Shown here one piece after another: positions 9,348 to 17,682 of a stretch of 64,000 bases of DNA (the first letter of the stretch is position 1; the number at the start of each line of letters is the position of its first letter). Made by a program: the position numbers and the translations under genes. The DNA is taken from positions 1-64,000 of the IMG/VR virus record IMGVR_UViG_3300001097_000002. One strand, written 5' to 3'. This DNA comes from a virus. The notes under the pieces were generated by a model. It was not told the DNA's origin, ran no database searches, and saw nothing but the letters and a program-made list of their open reading frames with translations.

Positions 9348-10319
9348 TTACAATTTAGCCTTACGTATATTAACCTTATCAGTAAGGCGCTGTATATCAA
9401 AGTCGTGTTCTACTTGACCACTAACACCATTAACAACTTCATCAATAGACATGGTTGTTATTTGTGCATCTGACAACTTGTTCATGTATCGTGTAGCTAG
9501 CCTATTACCTGTTGATTTTTTAGCGTTTAGTGACATCTGTTCGCGTGTATGTGTATGACTACAATGTGCTTTCATAGATAAACTAATCTGTTTTCTAGCA
9601 TCATCATTCTCAAAACGCCTTTTGTTGGCAGCGCTTATCTTATCACGATATTCTTGGGTTGTGACACTCGCAGTATGATTGGCTTTATATTCTTCATTCT
9701 CAAATAATTCTATTGTTTTATTACTAGCAGCTTTTTTATATTCTGGTGTATTGTGAGCGTCTTTAAGTTTTTGTCTATAGTCATCACACGCATAACGCTC
9801 TTTTGCTGCCGCTGATATCTTATCACCGCTTTTACTTGCGCCTACTAAGCGTGCTTCATAATCACGTTGTTCTTGTTCTGGTGTTCTGTTTGCAATGTAT
9901 CGGTTTCTACTATCAGACAGTTTTTCATTTCTTGCTACTTTTTGCTCAATACTCATTTCACTATGCCATTCAGTTACAGCACTTGATATAATAGAACTTC
10001 TTTGTTCGTGCGATAAATCCCATAATCCGCTTATTACTTGATTTAACCAGTTATCATTATTGGCAACATCTAAGCGCGTTAATACATTTTTTTCCCATGT
10101 AACAGCATCTAGTGAATTATCAAATACTTTTCGGACTTCGATAATATCAGGCTCTCCGTGCTCATTTCTATACTGTTCTACTATTCTGGATGAAGTGTAA
10201 TAGTTAGTCCATAGGTCTGTTGGATTACAACCAATAGCGTATTTTACACCATAGTAATGTTTGTTTATTTTTGACCAGGCAATGTGATACGTGAATGGGA
10301 TTGTGTTTGGAGTAGACAT
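9348..10319 (-). CDS. GIY-YIG-family homing endonuclease with NUMOD-like repeats
   Basis: 323 residues. The N-terminal segment HIAWSKINKHYYGVKYA is a degenerate GIY-YIG core, followed by the expected DLWTNYYTSS and TWEKNVL elements (catalytic Glu candidate in WEKNVL). Residues about 100-300 contain repeated NUMOD3-type units (SDSRNRYIANR, KISAANKRRF, QMSLNAKKSTG) used for DNA binding. Third homing endonuclease in a row, inserted between the tail-associated gene and accessory genes. Confidence 0.75.
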   Translation of the reverse strand: MSTPNTIPFTYHIAWSKINKHYYGVKYAIGCNPTDLWTNYYTSSRIVEQYRNEHGEPDIIEVRKVFDNSLDAVTWEKNVLTRLDVANNDNWLNQVISGLWDLSHEQRSSIISSAVTEWHSEMSIEQKVARNEKLSDSRNRYIANRTPEQEQRDYEARLVGASKSGDKISAAAKERYACDDYRQKLKDAHNTPEYKKAASNKTIELFENEEYKANHTASVTTQEYRDKISAANKRRFENDDARKQISLSMKAHCSHTHTREQMSLNAKKSTGNRLATRYMNKLSDAQITTMSIDEVVNGVSGQVEHDFDIQRLTDKVNIRKAKL

Positions 10320-10320
10320 A

Positions 10321-10368
10321 AAAAATCCTAGTAAGCTAAATTGTATTAGTATTTACTAGGATTTTTTG
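10321..10368. terminator. Stem-loop terminator
   Basis: AATCCTAGTAA pairs with TTACTAGGATT, followed by TTTT; separates the 10421 gene from the endonuclease on the minus strand. Confidence 0.65.
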
Positions 10369-10420
10369 GAGATTACGCGAGCTAGTTGCTGTTATTGTTT
10401 AAAGAGTAAACAAATGTTGA

Positions 10421-10861
10421 CTAACATGTTGCCCTTGAAATTTTTAACTGATTTTGTAATATTCGTGGAGCCCCGTCTCCAGCACTTACTGGTTTTGATG
10501 TACCAATATTACCTACCCATAACATATTACCGCCAGTAGCAGCATCATATAAGCATACTGATGTAATTGTACCCCACGATGCGGAACCTGGAACATTAAA
10601 TGTCAATTCTTTTAAGTTGCTGTATTCTAAGTTAACACCTGATGGTGTTGACCAATCGCTTGAACTTTGTGGGATAGCCACGCGAGCGTAGTTCGTGCTG
10701 CCATTGATTGTAACTTCTGTCCCGCCAGTACCGTCTAGGCTAGGAGAGCCGTTTGTGAACAAGGCTAAGTACAATGTTGTGGGTGGTGTCCATGCAACAC
10801 CTTTTAATACGTTGTCTAAGATTTTAGTCTGCAAATAATTACTAGTCGTGGCTGATGCCAT
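10421..10861 (-). CDS. Phage tail-fibre-like/virion accessory protein (146 aa)
   Basis: Belongs to a widespread phage family recognised by NYLQTKILDNVLKG, TTLYLALFTNG, GGTEV...YARVAIP, WGTITSVCLYDAATGGNMLW and a closing GDGAPRILQNQLKI. The family is usually annotated as tail-fibre or decoration-like and is beta-rich; the exact virion position is not known. AAGGAG precedes the ATG at 10861. Confidence 0.65.
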   Translation of the reverse strand: MASATTSNYLQTKILDNVLKGVAWTPPTTLYLALFTNGSPSLDGTGGTEVTINGSTNYARVAIPQSSSDWSTPSGVNLEYSNLKELTFNVPGSASWGTITSVCLYDAATGGNMLWVGNIGTSKPVSAGDGAPRILQNQLKISRATC

Positions 10862-11163
10862 TGTTAAGCACTCCTTAAATATTGTTTGATTATATTAACA
10901 AATGAGCCATCAAGTATTTGATTTTCCCATAATGTTAAAGGCTGTATCCTTATTATATTTGTATTTACTTACTAATTATGATACAAAGTACAGTTGTTAA
11001 GTTTGATATGAAAGCATAACGTTTACTGCCTAGGGTGACAATAATAATGTAATTACTGCTAGTATTAAAGTCGGCGGTTCTAGGTACATATTGTAACCTT
11101 TTGATAATATTTTATTTACTTACAATAAACATTTGAGGTATTAAATTATGATTGGTTGCATAT
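10862..11163. other. Gene-poor stretch
   Basis: About 300 bases with no convincing gene. It contains the first copy of a divergent promoter cassette (11087-11157) flanked by two very short reading frames (19 codons leftward from 11102 and 14 codons rightward from 11148) that look like remnants of duplicated genes. Confidence 0.5.
11087..11157 (+). repeat. Divergent leader cassette, copy 1
   Basis: Matches 11350-11447: the leftward leader CAAAAGGTTACAAT-ATG and rightward leader AACATTTGAGGTATTAAATT-ATG are the same in both. The rightward frame here stops after 14 codons. Confidence 0.8.
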
Positions 11164-11352
11164 TTATATTATGTAAAAATTCACACAGTTAATTACCAGT
11201 GTAAGAATACAAAGTATAATGGATGTCATCAGAACATACTTATATTCATCATTATCTTTTAAACTAGTGTGTTTTACAGTTACTCTTAACCATGTTGTTA
11301 ATAATAGAACTATTAACGTTGGTATTATTGTCATAATTTCAATTATTTGCAT
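11164..11352 (-). CDS. Small membrane protein (62 aa)
   Basis: Two hydrophobic segments (about residues 5-25 and 40-61). ATG at 11352 is preceded by AAAAGG, which is part of the duplicated divergent cassette. Function unknown. Confidence 0.5.
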   Translation of the reverse strand: MQIIEIMTIIPTLIVLLLTTWLRVTVKHTSLKDNDEYKYVLMTSIILCILTLVINCVNFYII

Positions 11353-11447
11353 ATTGTAACCTTTTGATAATATTTTTATTTACTTACTATATATTTTTAT
11401 GCTAGTATTAACTTACAATAAACATTTGAGGTATTAAATTATGATTG
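11350..11447 (+). repeat. Divergent leader cassette, copy 2
   Basis: Second copy of the 11087 cassette with a 27-base insertion carrying a TAGTAT -10-like box. Serves the minus gene at 11164-11352 and the plus gene at 11441. Confidence 0.75.
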
Positions 11448-11593
11448 GTGCAATATTTAAATTCTTTATGAACATGATTATCACGTTTATCGGTATTATA
11501 TTCTTACTGTTTTTCTTTGCGGCAGTATGGGTCGAGGAACAAGAAGCAAAAAAACATACTGATGAAACTAGTGTTATAGTGGATAATGAGTAA
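11441..11593 (+). CDS. Single-pass membrane peptide (50 aa)
   Basis: Begins MIGAIFKFFMNMIITFIGI with one long hydrophobic stretch (residues 3-28), then a charged cytoplasmic-type tail rich in Glu, Lys and Asp. TTGAGG precedes the ATG. The truncated frame at 11148 begins with the same MIG.IF residues, so that copy is probably a decayed duplicate. Confidence 0.6.
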   Translation: MIGAIFKFFMNMIITFIGIIFLLFFFAAVWVEEQEAKKHTDETSVIVDNE

Positions 11594-11616
11594 TATTAAA
11601 CTAGATGTATTAAGTA

Positions 11617-11850
11617 ATAATTCGACGCGAGCGTCTTCATCTTGCTTCGCATATCTAACTGCTGTCATATTAACTAACCAACTAACTAACTAACCAACTA
11701 TTGGCACTTAACATTTGAGAGTGACCATACTTCTATACTATAAAACATTATACTATTTGGTTATGCTAGATACTTATATTATCAAACACACATAACATAT
11801 ATATATCCCGGAGGCATAGGGTATAGAGAATTTCTTAAGCATATTGTATA
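11617..11850 (-). ncRNA. Candidate structured RNA, copy A
   Basis: Transcript predicted leftward from the promoter at 11857-11885. Its sequence matches copy B (51575-51846) in three blocks: the first about 55 nt of the RNA, a 65-nt middle block ending in GTGCCAATA, and a 3' GCGAAGC...GAAGA hairpin. The 3' stem is GACGC/GCGTC here and GATGC/GCATC in copy B, a compensatory pair change. The variable segment is closed by GTTATG/CATAAC. No T-run follows. It overlaps the 3' side of the 11441 gene region in antisense orientation only downstream. Function unknown; a regulatory RNA or an origin-associated transcript are both possible. Confidence 0.5.
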
Positions 11851-11900
11851 AATGATAGAATAACACCCCTGTCAAGCATTGTCAAGTAAAGATTTGTAAT
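11699..11900 (-). repeat. Inverted duplicate, copy A
   Basis: Reverse complement of 51525-51729. The first about 100 bases differ at one position, then about 35 divergent bases, then about 65 identical bases. Confidence 0.9.
11857..11885 (-). promoter_or_regulatory. Early promoter of RNA copy A
   Basis: On the minus strand TTGACA, 17-base spacer, TATTCT; identical to the promoter of copy B. Confidence 0.75.
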
Positions 11901-11932
11901 TAAATTATTATCAACTATTTTATTATATTTTC

Positions 11933-11961
11933 TTTACATCATATGATTTGTTTGCTATAGT
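11933..11961 (+). promoter_or_regulatory. Sigma70-type promoter
   Basis: TTTACA, 17-base spacer, TATAGT, followed by a leader ending ATTATTGGAGTT before the ATG at 12015. Divergent from the copy A promoter. Confidence 0.7.
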
Positions 11962-12014
11962 TAAGAAGTAAAGCAATATCGCATTACATTTATTTTATTA
12001 TTGGAGTTAAAAAT

Positions 12015-12476
12015 ATGAGCGTTTATGAAGTGGTTAATAACTATAATGGCTTTATACAAGAACTATTTAAAAACGGGTTTTATCCTTTTACTAACATGTC
12101 GAAAGATAAAATTGATGATAAACATTTTTACCGATTTGGAGCGGTTGGCTTTATTGAGCGTGATAACGAACTTTATTCAGTATATATTTCCTTGCATAAC
12201 AGTACGGTTACTGGTGAGCCAGACTCAGTATTCATGTTTGAATATCCTGTTAATCAATATGGTCCTAGTCGTAAAGTACGTAAGGCTCATGTTAATCATT
12301 TAGGCCAATTAGCAAGTGAAGTTGTAAAAATGTTTGACCTCGTTAAATTAAATGTCGGGTTTAATAATATGGAGTTCATTACTTTTGAGCGCGTTGATAG
12401 TGCCATATTCAAAGATGATTATGGTGTATTACACAACAAACCGATTATGTATTGTGAACAAGAAATAACTCATTAA
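12015..12476 (+). CDS. Hypothetical protein (153 aa)
   Basis: Own promoter and the conserved TTATTGGAGTT leader. Soluble alpha/beta-looking protein with no recognised motif. Converges with the HIT gene, overlapping its end by a few bases. Confidence 0.6.
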   Translation: MSVYEVVNNYNGFIQELFKNGFYPFTNMSKDKIDDKHFYRFGAVGFIERDNELYSVYISLHNSTVTGEPDSVFMFEYPVNQYGPSRKVRKAHVNHLGQLASEVVKMFDLVKLNVGFNNMEFITFERVDSAIFKDDYGVLHNKPIMYCEQEITH

Positions 12477-12979
12477 GTTTTAGCATTATCCTTATTCCAA
12501 ATAGTTACTGTGTCATCATCTTTATAGCGCGGGACTATGTGGACATGTAAATGGAATACGGTCTGGTCAGCATCCGCGCCTTTATTAACAATTAAATTAT
12601 AGTGTTTATAACCAGTTTCGTCTGCAATGGTTGATGCTAATTCAAACGCCACACCTGTTATGTGAGATTCTGTGCTTGCATCGTCAACGTGTATTACTGG
12701 TATAACAAGTAAGTGACCTGGTGTAATAGGGTCAAGTGGTGTGAAAGATAAAAAGTCAATACCTTTTAGTTTGTGTTTTTCGATGTTACTTGCTTCTATT
12801 TTTGAGTGGTCGCAAAACACACAATCCTTTTTTACAGGCGCTGCCTTTACTTCATCAACTGTTAAGAACTTTTTATTATATTCAGATTTGACCATATCGT
12901 CAAATATCTTGATACCACCTCCATCAAAAAGACCAGTACCTTTTTTCTCATTTAGAAACTCGTTAAAATTCATCATCAT
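12473..12979 (-). CDS. HIT-family protein with capsid-targeting-like leader
   Basis: Residues 35-160 are a HIT domain: KDCVFC...HSK zinc-type start, TPGHLLVIPVIH, and the catalytic HxHxH stretch FHLHVHIVPR. HIT proteins are nucleotide hydrolases or transferases. The N-terminus MNFNEFLNE resembles the T4 capsid-targeting peptide (MKTYQEFIAE), which the gp21 protease cuts after Glu, so the enzyme may be packaged in the head and injected. Three consecutive ATGs (12979, 12976, 12973) are possible starts. Overlaps the HNH gene upstream. Confidence 0.8.
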   Translation of the reverse strand: MMMNFNEFLNEKKGTGLFDGGGIKIFDDMVKSEYNKKFLTVDEVKAAPVKKDCVFCDHSKIEASNIEKHKLKGIDFLSFTPLDPITPGHLLVIPVIHVDDASTESHITGVAFELASTIADETGYKHYNLIVNKGADADQTVFHLHVHIVPRYKDDDTVTIWNKDNAKT

Positions 12980-13371
12980 TTGCTCTCATTTATTATGATT
13001 TGTTCAAACCAAAACGCTACTGGTTCGTCTGTTACTTCTACTTGATTGTATCGCTCAGCGAACTTAAAACACGTTGAGTTCTCACGTAACGATTTTATGC
13101 GGGCCGCTATTCTTTTTCTAAAATCTTCTATGGTTGAAGTGCTTTTATATATATTACAACTCGGACAGGATGGTGTCATATTCTCAAATGTGTCATTTTG
13201 CGGGTTTTTACTTTTACCTACGTCTATGCTAGTCAGCTTACCATCAACAACCTTAAACTCACACAGTCTATGTAAAGGCTTCATATGGTCAGCATGCCAA
13301 CCTTTTTGTAAATCTGTACCGCAATACGTACATTTACCACTGTACTCACGCTGTTTTTTAGATAATGCCAT
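12976..13371 (-). CDS. HNH endonuclease
   Basis: 131 residues. CTYCGTDLQ, then WHADHMKPL (the HNH Asp-His pair) and CPSCNIYKSTSTIEDFR give two zinc CxxC knuckles around the HNH core. Size and context between the HIT gene and the gp5-like spike suggest a small free-standing homing or nicking enzyme. Shares ATGA with the HIT gene. Confidence 0.85.
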   Translation of the reverse strand: MALSKKQREYSGKCTYCGTDLQKGWHADHMKPLHRLCEFKVVDGKLTSIDVGKSKNPQNDTFENMTPSCPSCNIYKSTSTIEDFRKRIAARIKSLRENSTCFKFAERYNQVEVTDEPVAFWFEQIIINESK

Positions 13372-13380
13372 TGTTACATC

Positions 13381-14184
13381 CTAGTTTAATTTAATAAGTG
13401 ATGCTTTGTGTGTAGATACACCACCACTTTTATATAGTGCTGAGGAACCACAGGTATTTGAAAATGAGCTACCTGTTTTTATTTTTGTTGTGCTACCAAC
13501 TTTCACACTGTAATTTTTACCAATAGTAACGTCCATGTTACCACCAACTTCCAACGTATAGTTACCTGCTATGTACTCTCTAACGTTACCACCAACCCAA
13601 ATACTTTGATTATCCGCAACAATCTCGTAGTCGTCTTTAACTGATTTACGTACAAAGTCACCGTCAGGGTAAAACTGATAGTATGTGCCGCTTTTATGTC
13701 TTACGTGAATACGTTCTGCGCCAGGTGTATCATCAATTTCTATAGTGTGGTTTGCGGTTGTTTTGGTTACTTTGTTATTTGGATATTCAGCACCATACGG
13801 ACTACCTGGCTCATAACCAATAGCGTTATTTTTGATAGTATTGGTGCCTCTACTCAATTCACTAACATCTAATTTGTCGTCAGTCTTAGCAGGGAAACTA
13901 AACAGCACCATTGGCACGTTGTTAGCTTTACCATCAACAAAAAATCCAACAATTTGACTACCAACCACGAGCGCGTGCGGAAGTGTACCAAGTTCACTTG
14001 TACTTGCGCTGTCAGTAGAGTTTGCTACAATAGCCCAAGGTAGTTTTTCTTTATTCACTGTCCCTTCAGCAGAATGCTTCCCAAACACTTGTACTTTTAC
14101 ACGACCTGATTCTAAAGGGTCCATTATATCAACAACTTCACCCATAAACCAGTGAAATTGTCCAAAACCAAATTCGTTATTCAT
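13381..14184 (-). CDS. Baseplate central spike, gp5-like, without lysozyme domain
   Basis: 267 residues. Residues 1-120 are the gp5/VgrG OB-fold (FMGEVVDIMDPLESGRVKVQVFG, LPWAIV, VGSQIVGFFVDG). Residues 135-267 are the beta-helix spike with repeated YTLEVGGNMDV/IGKNYSVKVG units. T4 gp5 has a lysozyme domain between these parts; it is absent here. Should trimerise on the gp27 hub at the tail tip. Confidence 0.85.
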   Translation of the reverse strand: MNNEFGFGQFHWFMGEVVDIMDPLESGRVKVQVFGKHSAEGTVNKEKLPWAIVANSTDSASTSELGTLPHALVVGSQIVGFFVDGKANNVPMVLFSFPAKTDDKLDVSELSRGTNTIKNNAIGYEPGSPYGAEYPNNKVTKTTANHTIEIDDTPGAERIHVRHKSGTYYQFYPDGDFVRKSVKDDYEIVADNQSIWVGGNVREYIAGNYTLEVGGNMDVTIGKNYSVKVGSTTKIKTGSSFSNTCGSSALYKSGGVSTHKASLIKLN

Positions 14185-14258
14185 ATATAGATTTCTCTTG
14201 TAAAGTGTGTATGTATCATATATAATATTTACTAACGTAAACTATTGGAGTAATTATT

Positions 14259-14552
14259 ATGAAAGATATATTAACAGAGCATTGCATAAGTCAAGATAGT
14301 TCTATTACTATTAAAGGCACAGACTGTTTAACAATATATATGTTCGTGGTGCACGGGTATGATGATACGTCATCATTAAAAATTGTTATTCATGATGCTT
14401 CATATGACACGGATATATACGACGAAATTGTTAGTGATAATGTTAAAGACATTCGCGATTTTATGAATAAATCATATCCACTAACATTAAAAGAAATTAT
14501 TAAGGCATCAGTTGTTTCTTTAAAAACAATGATTATACGTAAGCCTTTATAA
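14259..14552 (+). CDS. Hypothetical protein, paralogue of the 15393 gene
   Basis: 97 residues. Shares IRDFMNKSYPLTLKEII and VVSLKTM with the 15393 protein (IRDFMNKAYPLSFREVV, VVSLKSM). TTGGAGT leader before ATG. Unknown function. Confidence 0.65.
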   Translation: MKDILTEHCISQDSSITIKGTDCLTIYMFVVHGYDDTSSLKIVIHDASYDTDIYDEIVSDNVKDIRDFMNKSYPLTLKEIIKASVVSLKTMIIRKPL

Positions 14553-14565
14553 CTGGAATAAAAGT

Positions 14566-14928
14566 ATGAGTGACTTTATGTTAAGCGGAACAGTAAAAAG
14601 TAAAAAACTTAGAACGTTTAGAGTAACAACCAATGATGATTGCGAAGGTAAAACATCAAAACATATTGGTTATTTTAAAGCGTTTAGTTTAGAACAGATA
14701 GCAGAATACATTGTGGAAAACGATATACAATATACCTATGATTATTACATTGACACAGTAGACGTAATTGACGTATCACACAATGAAGTAATATATGTTG
14801 CATCAGCAGTCCGCGGACGATATGGTAGAATAGATGTTGTGATACGTGAGAGTTTAAAAAAAGAATACCAAGCCACTAAAGGTTTAGCAAAATTAACAGT
14901 GGACGAGAAAAAGGCGCTGGGTCTTTAG
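14566..14928 (+). CDS. Hypothetical protein (120 aa)
   Basis: Soluble, beta-rich start, C-terminus resembling a flexible tail (KGLAKLTVDEKKALGL). Follows the previous gene by 13 bases; not recognised. Confidence 0.6.
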   Translation: MSDFMLSGTVKSKKLRTFRVTTNDDCEGKTSKHIGYFKAFSLEQIAEYIVENDIQYTYDYYIDTVDVIDVSHNEVIYVASAVRGRYGRIDVVIRESLKKEYQATKGLAKLTVDEKKALGL

Positions 14929-14934
14929 TATTGT

Positions 14935-14963
14935 TTGCAATATACGTGTATATGTGTTACTAT
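14935..14963 (+). promoter_or_regulatory. Probable early promoter
   Basis: TTGCAA, 17-base spacer, TACTAT, followed by a CTATTGGAGTTATT leader and the ATG at 15005. Confidence 0.5.
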
Positions 14964-15004
14964 TATATCAGTTAGTTAAATTTACTTAAACTATTGGAGT
15001 TATT

Positions 15005-15175
15005 ATGTCGTATTCAATTCATCAGTTAGAAAATATGGACAACCTTGAGTTATTAACTTTAAGCGAGCATAACCCTGATGATAAAAATATTCAGAAGGCT
15101 ATTGCTTATAAGTTTGCTGAGTTAGTCAATAACCAACGTGACTCAGTACCTTTACCTCATTTAAAGTATCTTTAA
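15005..15175 (+). CDS. Small hypothetical protein (56 aa)
   Basis: Begins MSYSIHQLENMDNLELLTL; helical, acidic. Good TTGGAG site. First gene of a run of tightly packed small genes. Confidence 0.65.
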   Translation: MSYSIHQLENMDNLELLTLSEHNPDDKNIQKAIAYKFAELVNNQRDSVPLPHLKYL

Positions 15176-15178
15176 CTC

Positions 15179-15382
15179 GTGGTAAAATCACAATTCCCAG
15201 CAGAAGACTTTTTAGAGGACACGATGTCAATCACTAGACTGTTGACAGATAAATCAACATTAAAAAAAGATATGGTTGTTTATGCAGAGGGGTTAAGGGA
15301 TGCCTTGAGAAGTATACAGGATGAGCAAGTAGGGTCAACCGAATATGCTTACGAAGTGGCTAATAATGTTGAAAACTATTAA
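15179..15382 (+). CDS. Small hypothetical protein (67 aa), GTG start
   Basis: The GTG lies 3 bases after the previous stop with no separate ribosome site, so re-initiation is likely; an ATG at 15224 is the alternative. Helical, acidic. Unknown. Confidence 0.5.
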   Translation: MVKSQFPAEDFLEDTMSITRLLTDKSTLKKDMVVYAEGLRDALRSIQDEQVGSTEYAYEVANNVENY

Positions 15383-15392
15383 GGTATAACTA

Positions 15393-15689
15393 ATGAAAAA
15401 CAATATCAAAAGCGAGAACAACAATACCCGTTTTAATTCATTATCTATTGGATGTGAGGATACGTTGCAACTTGATATGTATGTCACACACGAGCATGAT
15501 AATGAAAGTAATTTTCAAATTCAAATATACGATAAAGTGTATCAGGATATTTTATATGATGAAATGTTATCAGAAAACGCACGTAATATCCGTGATTTTA
15601 TGAATAAGGCATATCCACTATCGTTTCGCGAAGTTGTAGGTGTAGCAGTCGTTTCACTAAAATCAATGGTTGCGCTGAGGGGTTTATAA
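15393..15689 (+). CDS. Hypothetical protein, paralogue of the 14259 gene
   Basis: 98 residues; see the shared IRDFMNK(A/S)YPL motif. Its stop overlaps the next start. The pair about 1 kb apart is a local duplication. Confidence 0.65.
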   Translation: MKNNIKSENNNTRFNSLSIGCEDTLQLDMYVTHEHDNESNFQIQIYDKVYQDILYDEMLSENARNIRDFMNKAYPLSFREVVGVAVVSLKSMVALRGL

Positions 15690-15787
15690 TGAGTCTTTTT
15701 GAAGAAAGTAACAAGGTATTCTGCCTCTCGGAACCATTGATTTTTGGCATGCGTAAGGAAACCATATCAACAGAAGGCTTACTATGA
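15689..15787 (+). CDS. Very small protein (32 aa)
   Basis: MSLFEESNKVFCLSEPLIF start; overlaps both neighbours by ATGA-type junctions (stop shared with ATG 15784). The coupled arrangement is the main evidence that it is translated. Confidence 0.45.
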   Translation: MSLFEESNKVFCLSEPLIFGMRKETISTEGLL

Positions 15788-16074
15788 AACATTTTTTTAT
15801 AACTACTAAAATAGAGGGTAATGTCAGTATTGAGGAACACGGACGATATGAATTTTATGGCAACAAGGACGTAAAATACACACTAAACAGCGCTAAAAAA
15901 GAATACTTAACTCGATTAAAAACACTGTCAAATGAGCTAATTCAAGCCATAGACTACATTGAGAACGATGAAGGTGCATACATACCACCGGTACTATTAA
16001 AGTCGCAACATGGCTGTAATAACCAGGATATTGATGATATGTGTAACACAACGACCTTTAGCGAAATAGGATAA
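15784..16074 (+). CDS. Hypothetical protein (96 aa)
   Basis: Helical middle (SAKKEYLTRLKTLSNELIQ), coupled to the 32-residue gene by ATGA. Not recognised. Confidence 0.6.
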   Translation: MKHFFITTKIEGNVSIEEHGRYEFYGNKDVKYTLNSAKKEYLTRLKTLSNELIQAIDYIENDEGAYIPPVLLKSQHGCNNQDIDDMCNTTTFSEIG

Positions 16075-16078
16075 TAGT

Positions 16079-16195
16079 ATGTCAAATGTAAGAGATAGTA
16101 TAGTAACCGATATTGACCACGATTTATATATATTAAGAGACAAGTTAAAGCAGGAAGACGATAATGATTATATTGCATTCATGCGTGGTAAATAG
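16079..16195 (+). CDS. Small protein (38 aa), paralogue of the 16250 gene
   Basis: Pattern DHDLYILRDKLKQEDD..YIAFMRGK matches HQLSIVHNLLQEEED..RISFLRGR in the next gene. Short helical hairpin. Confidence 0.5.
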   Translation: MSNVRDSIVTDIDHDLYILRDKLKQEDDNDYIAFMRGK

Positions 16196-16249
16196 CAGCG
16201 CTTGATACTTTACGCACAAATATATTAAACGAATATTAAAGGACAAAAC

Positions 16250-16417
16250 ATGTACACTGAATCGGATTTTTTATTATTGGATATCGAACATCAACTATCA
16301 ATAGTACATAATTTATTACAAGAAGAAGAAGATGTAGTACGAATTTCATTTTTGCGAGGTAGATTGGACGCATATGAACAGATGCAACGCACGGTGTTAC
16401 GCAAATATCAAGTTTAA
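16250..16417 (+). CDS. Small helical protein (55 aa)
   Basis: AAAGGA precedes the ATG. Acidic helical hairpin, paralogous to the 16079 gene but with a longer C-terminal helix. Unknown. Confidence 0.6.
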   Translation: MYTESDFLLLDIEHQLSIVHNLLQEEEDVVRISFLRGRLDAYEQMQRTVLRKYQV

Positions 16418-16418
16418 T

Positions 16419-16447
16419 TTGACAACTTTATAGTATACAGTTACAGT
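16419..16447 (+). promoter_or_regulatory. Probable early promoter
   Basis: TTGACA, 17-base spacer, TACAGT, upstream of the 16493 gene. Confidence 0.5.
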
Positions 16448-16492
16448 TACTACCTATTAAGACATTTAACTACCGAAATCATTGGAGTTATT

Positions 16493-16822
16493 ATGAAAAA
16501 TACAATTACTAATATTATGGACCCGTACTATACTTGTGCTGATGGTTTAGCTATACTTTTAAAAATTAGAGATGAATTAAGCGGTATGTATAATAGTGTT
16601 AACTCTGCTAAGATTTGGCAAAATGTAGAAAACCGCATTATAGAAACCGTATCAGAAGACGAATGGTTTATTATTGGTTGTCTATTGTTTAATGATGACC
16701 TAACCGACGATGAATTGTATAATGAATTTTTTAATACGGGTCATTACAACGGTATGGTAGAATTTATCGCCAATCCTGACGTTGTAATGGAACAAGTTTT
16801 TAATATTGTCGGTCACGGATAA
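16493..16822 (+). CDS. Hypothetical protein (109 aa)
   Basis: Helical, acidic; CATTGGAGTTATT leader. No family recognised. Confidence 0.6.
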   Translation: MKNTITNIMDPYYTCADGLAILLKIRDELSGMYNSVNSAKIWQNVENRIIETVSEDEWFIIGCLLFNDDLTDDELYNEFFNTGHYNGMVEFIANPDVVMEQVFNIVGHG

Positions 16823-16837
16823 TTATTGGAGTTTATT

Positions 16838-17068
16838 ATGAAATTTTTAGAAAGTTACTTTGTTATCGTCACTGGTTCAGAAGACGAGCGTTACGTCATT
16901 GTTGACAACAATGGACATTATGATTTATGTTCGCTCATACCTTGTGATTTAAGGTTTGAAAAGTTGAGTGACGCATATAAGTTATTACTTGATATTAATA
17001 ATTCTAACATGTTCGATTTTACAACATTAAGAATTGTACAAGTATCATCAAATATTGTACCATTATAG
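16838..17068 (+). CDS. Hypothetical protein (76 aa)
   Basis: ATG 16838 chosen because ATTATTGGAGTTTATT ends right before it. Beta-rich (VIVTGSEDERYVIVDNNGHYD). Unknown. Confidence 0.6.
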   Translation: MKFLESYFVIVTGSEDERYVIVDNNGHYDLCSLIPCDLRFEKLSDAYKLLLDINNSNMFDFTTLRIVQVSSNIVPL

Positions 17069-17113
17069 ATTGCTGCCAGTGTTTAGTATCAATGGTAACT
17101 ATAAGGATTTAAC

Positions 17114-17518
17114 ATGAAACATGCAGTATGTGTATTAATTGTAGATGATAACGGCGAAGTGTTATGCGTCTCACGTAAAGATGATTTGATGGATTGGGGT
17201 TTGCCTGGTGGTAAACTTGATGATGGTGAAATGTCAGTCGTAGGAGCCATTAGAGAAACTGCTGAAGAAACTGGTCACAAAATAGTCATTGATAATATCG
17301 ATGAGTATTTTATTGGACGCTGTGGTGATTATAATGTTATAACATATAGAGCAAGCATAGTTGAATATGACTTCATTAAAATCTCACAAAAAGAAACTGG
17401 TGCAGTTGCGTTTCTTGACCCAAGTTATTTATTAAATGGCTCTTTTCGTAAATATAACGAATATTGCTTGTCATTTTTTAATGTTAAAACAAAAGAGGTA
17501 TATGATGAAACAGATTGA
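17114..17518 (+). CDS. Nudix hydrolase
   Basis: 134 residues with a complete Nudix box, GGKLDDGE(x)5AIRETAEETGH (residues 34-56), giving the metal-binding RETAEE. Hydrolyses a nucleoside diphosphate linked to another group; the substrate is not predictable. It overlaps the next gene. T4-like phages carry Nudix enzymes acting on nucleotides or RNA caps. Confidence 0.9.
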   Translation: MKHAVCVLIVDDNGEVLCVSRKDDLMDWGLPGGKLDDGEMSVVGAIRETAEETGHKIVIDNIDEYFIGRCGDYNVITYRASIVEYDFIKISQKETGAVAFLDPSYLLNGSFRKYNEYCLSFFNVKTKEVYDETD

Positions 17519-17621
17519 CACTAATCCAGTTAAGCGTAATATGGACAAAATGCATAAACCAGTTGAGCATAGAGATAAGAAAAAAGATGCTAAACGAGGT
17601 TATATTAAGAATCAAAAGTAG
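17502..17621 (+). CDS. Small basic phage protein (39 aa)
   Basis: MMKQIDTNPVKRNMDKMHKP, then HRDKKKDAKRGY: the NPV-K-N and DKKK..KRG pattern is seen in a common family of very small basic phage proteins (DUF7230-like). GAGG precedes the ATG. Overlaps the Nudix gene by 17 bases. Confidence 0.65.
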   Translation: MMKQIDTNPVKRNMDKMHKPVEHRDKKKDAKRGYIKNQK

Positions 17622-17682
17622 TAATAGTTAAGTGTTTTTATGTTATACTAAATACATATTCAAACACTACTAGGATATGACA

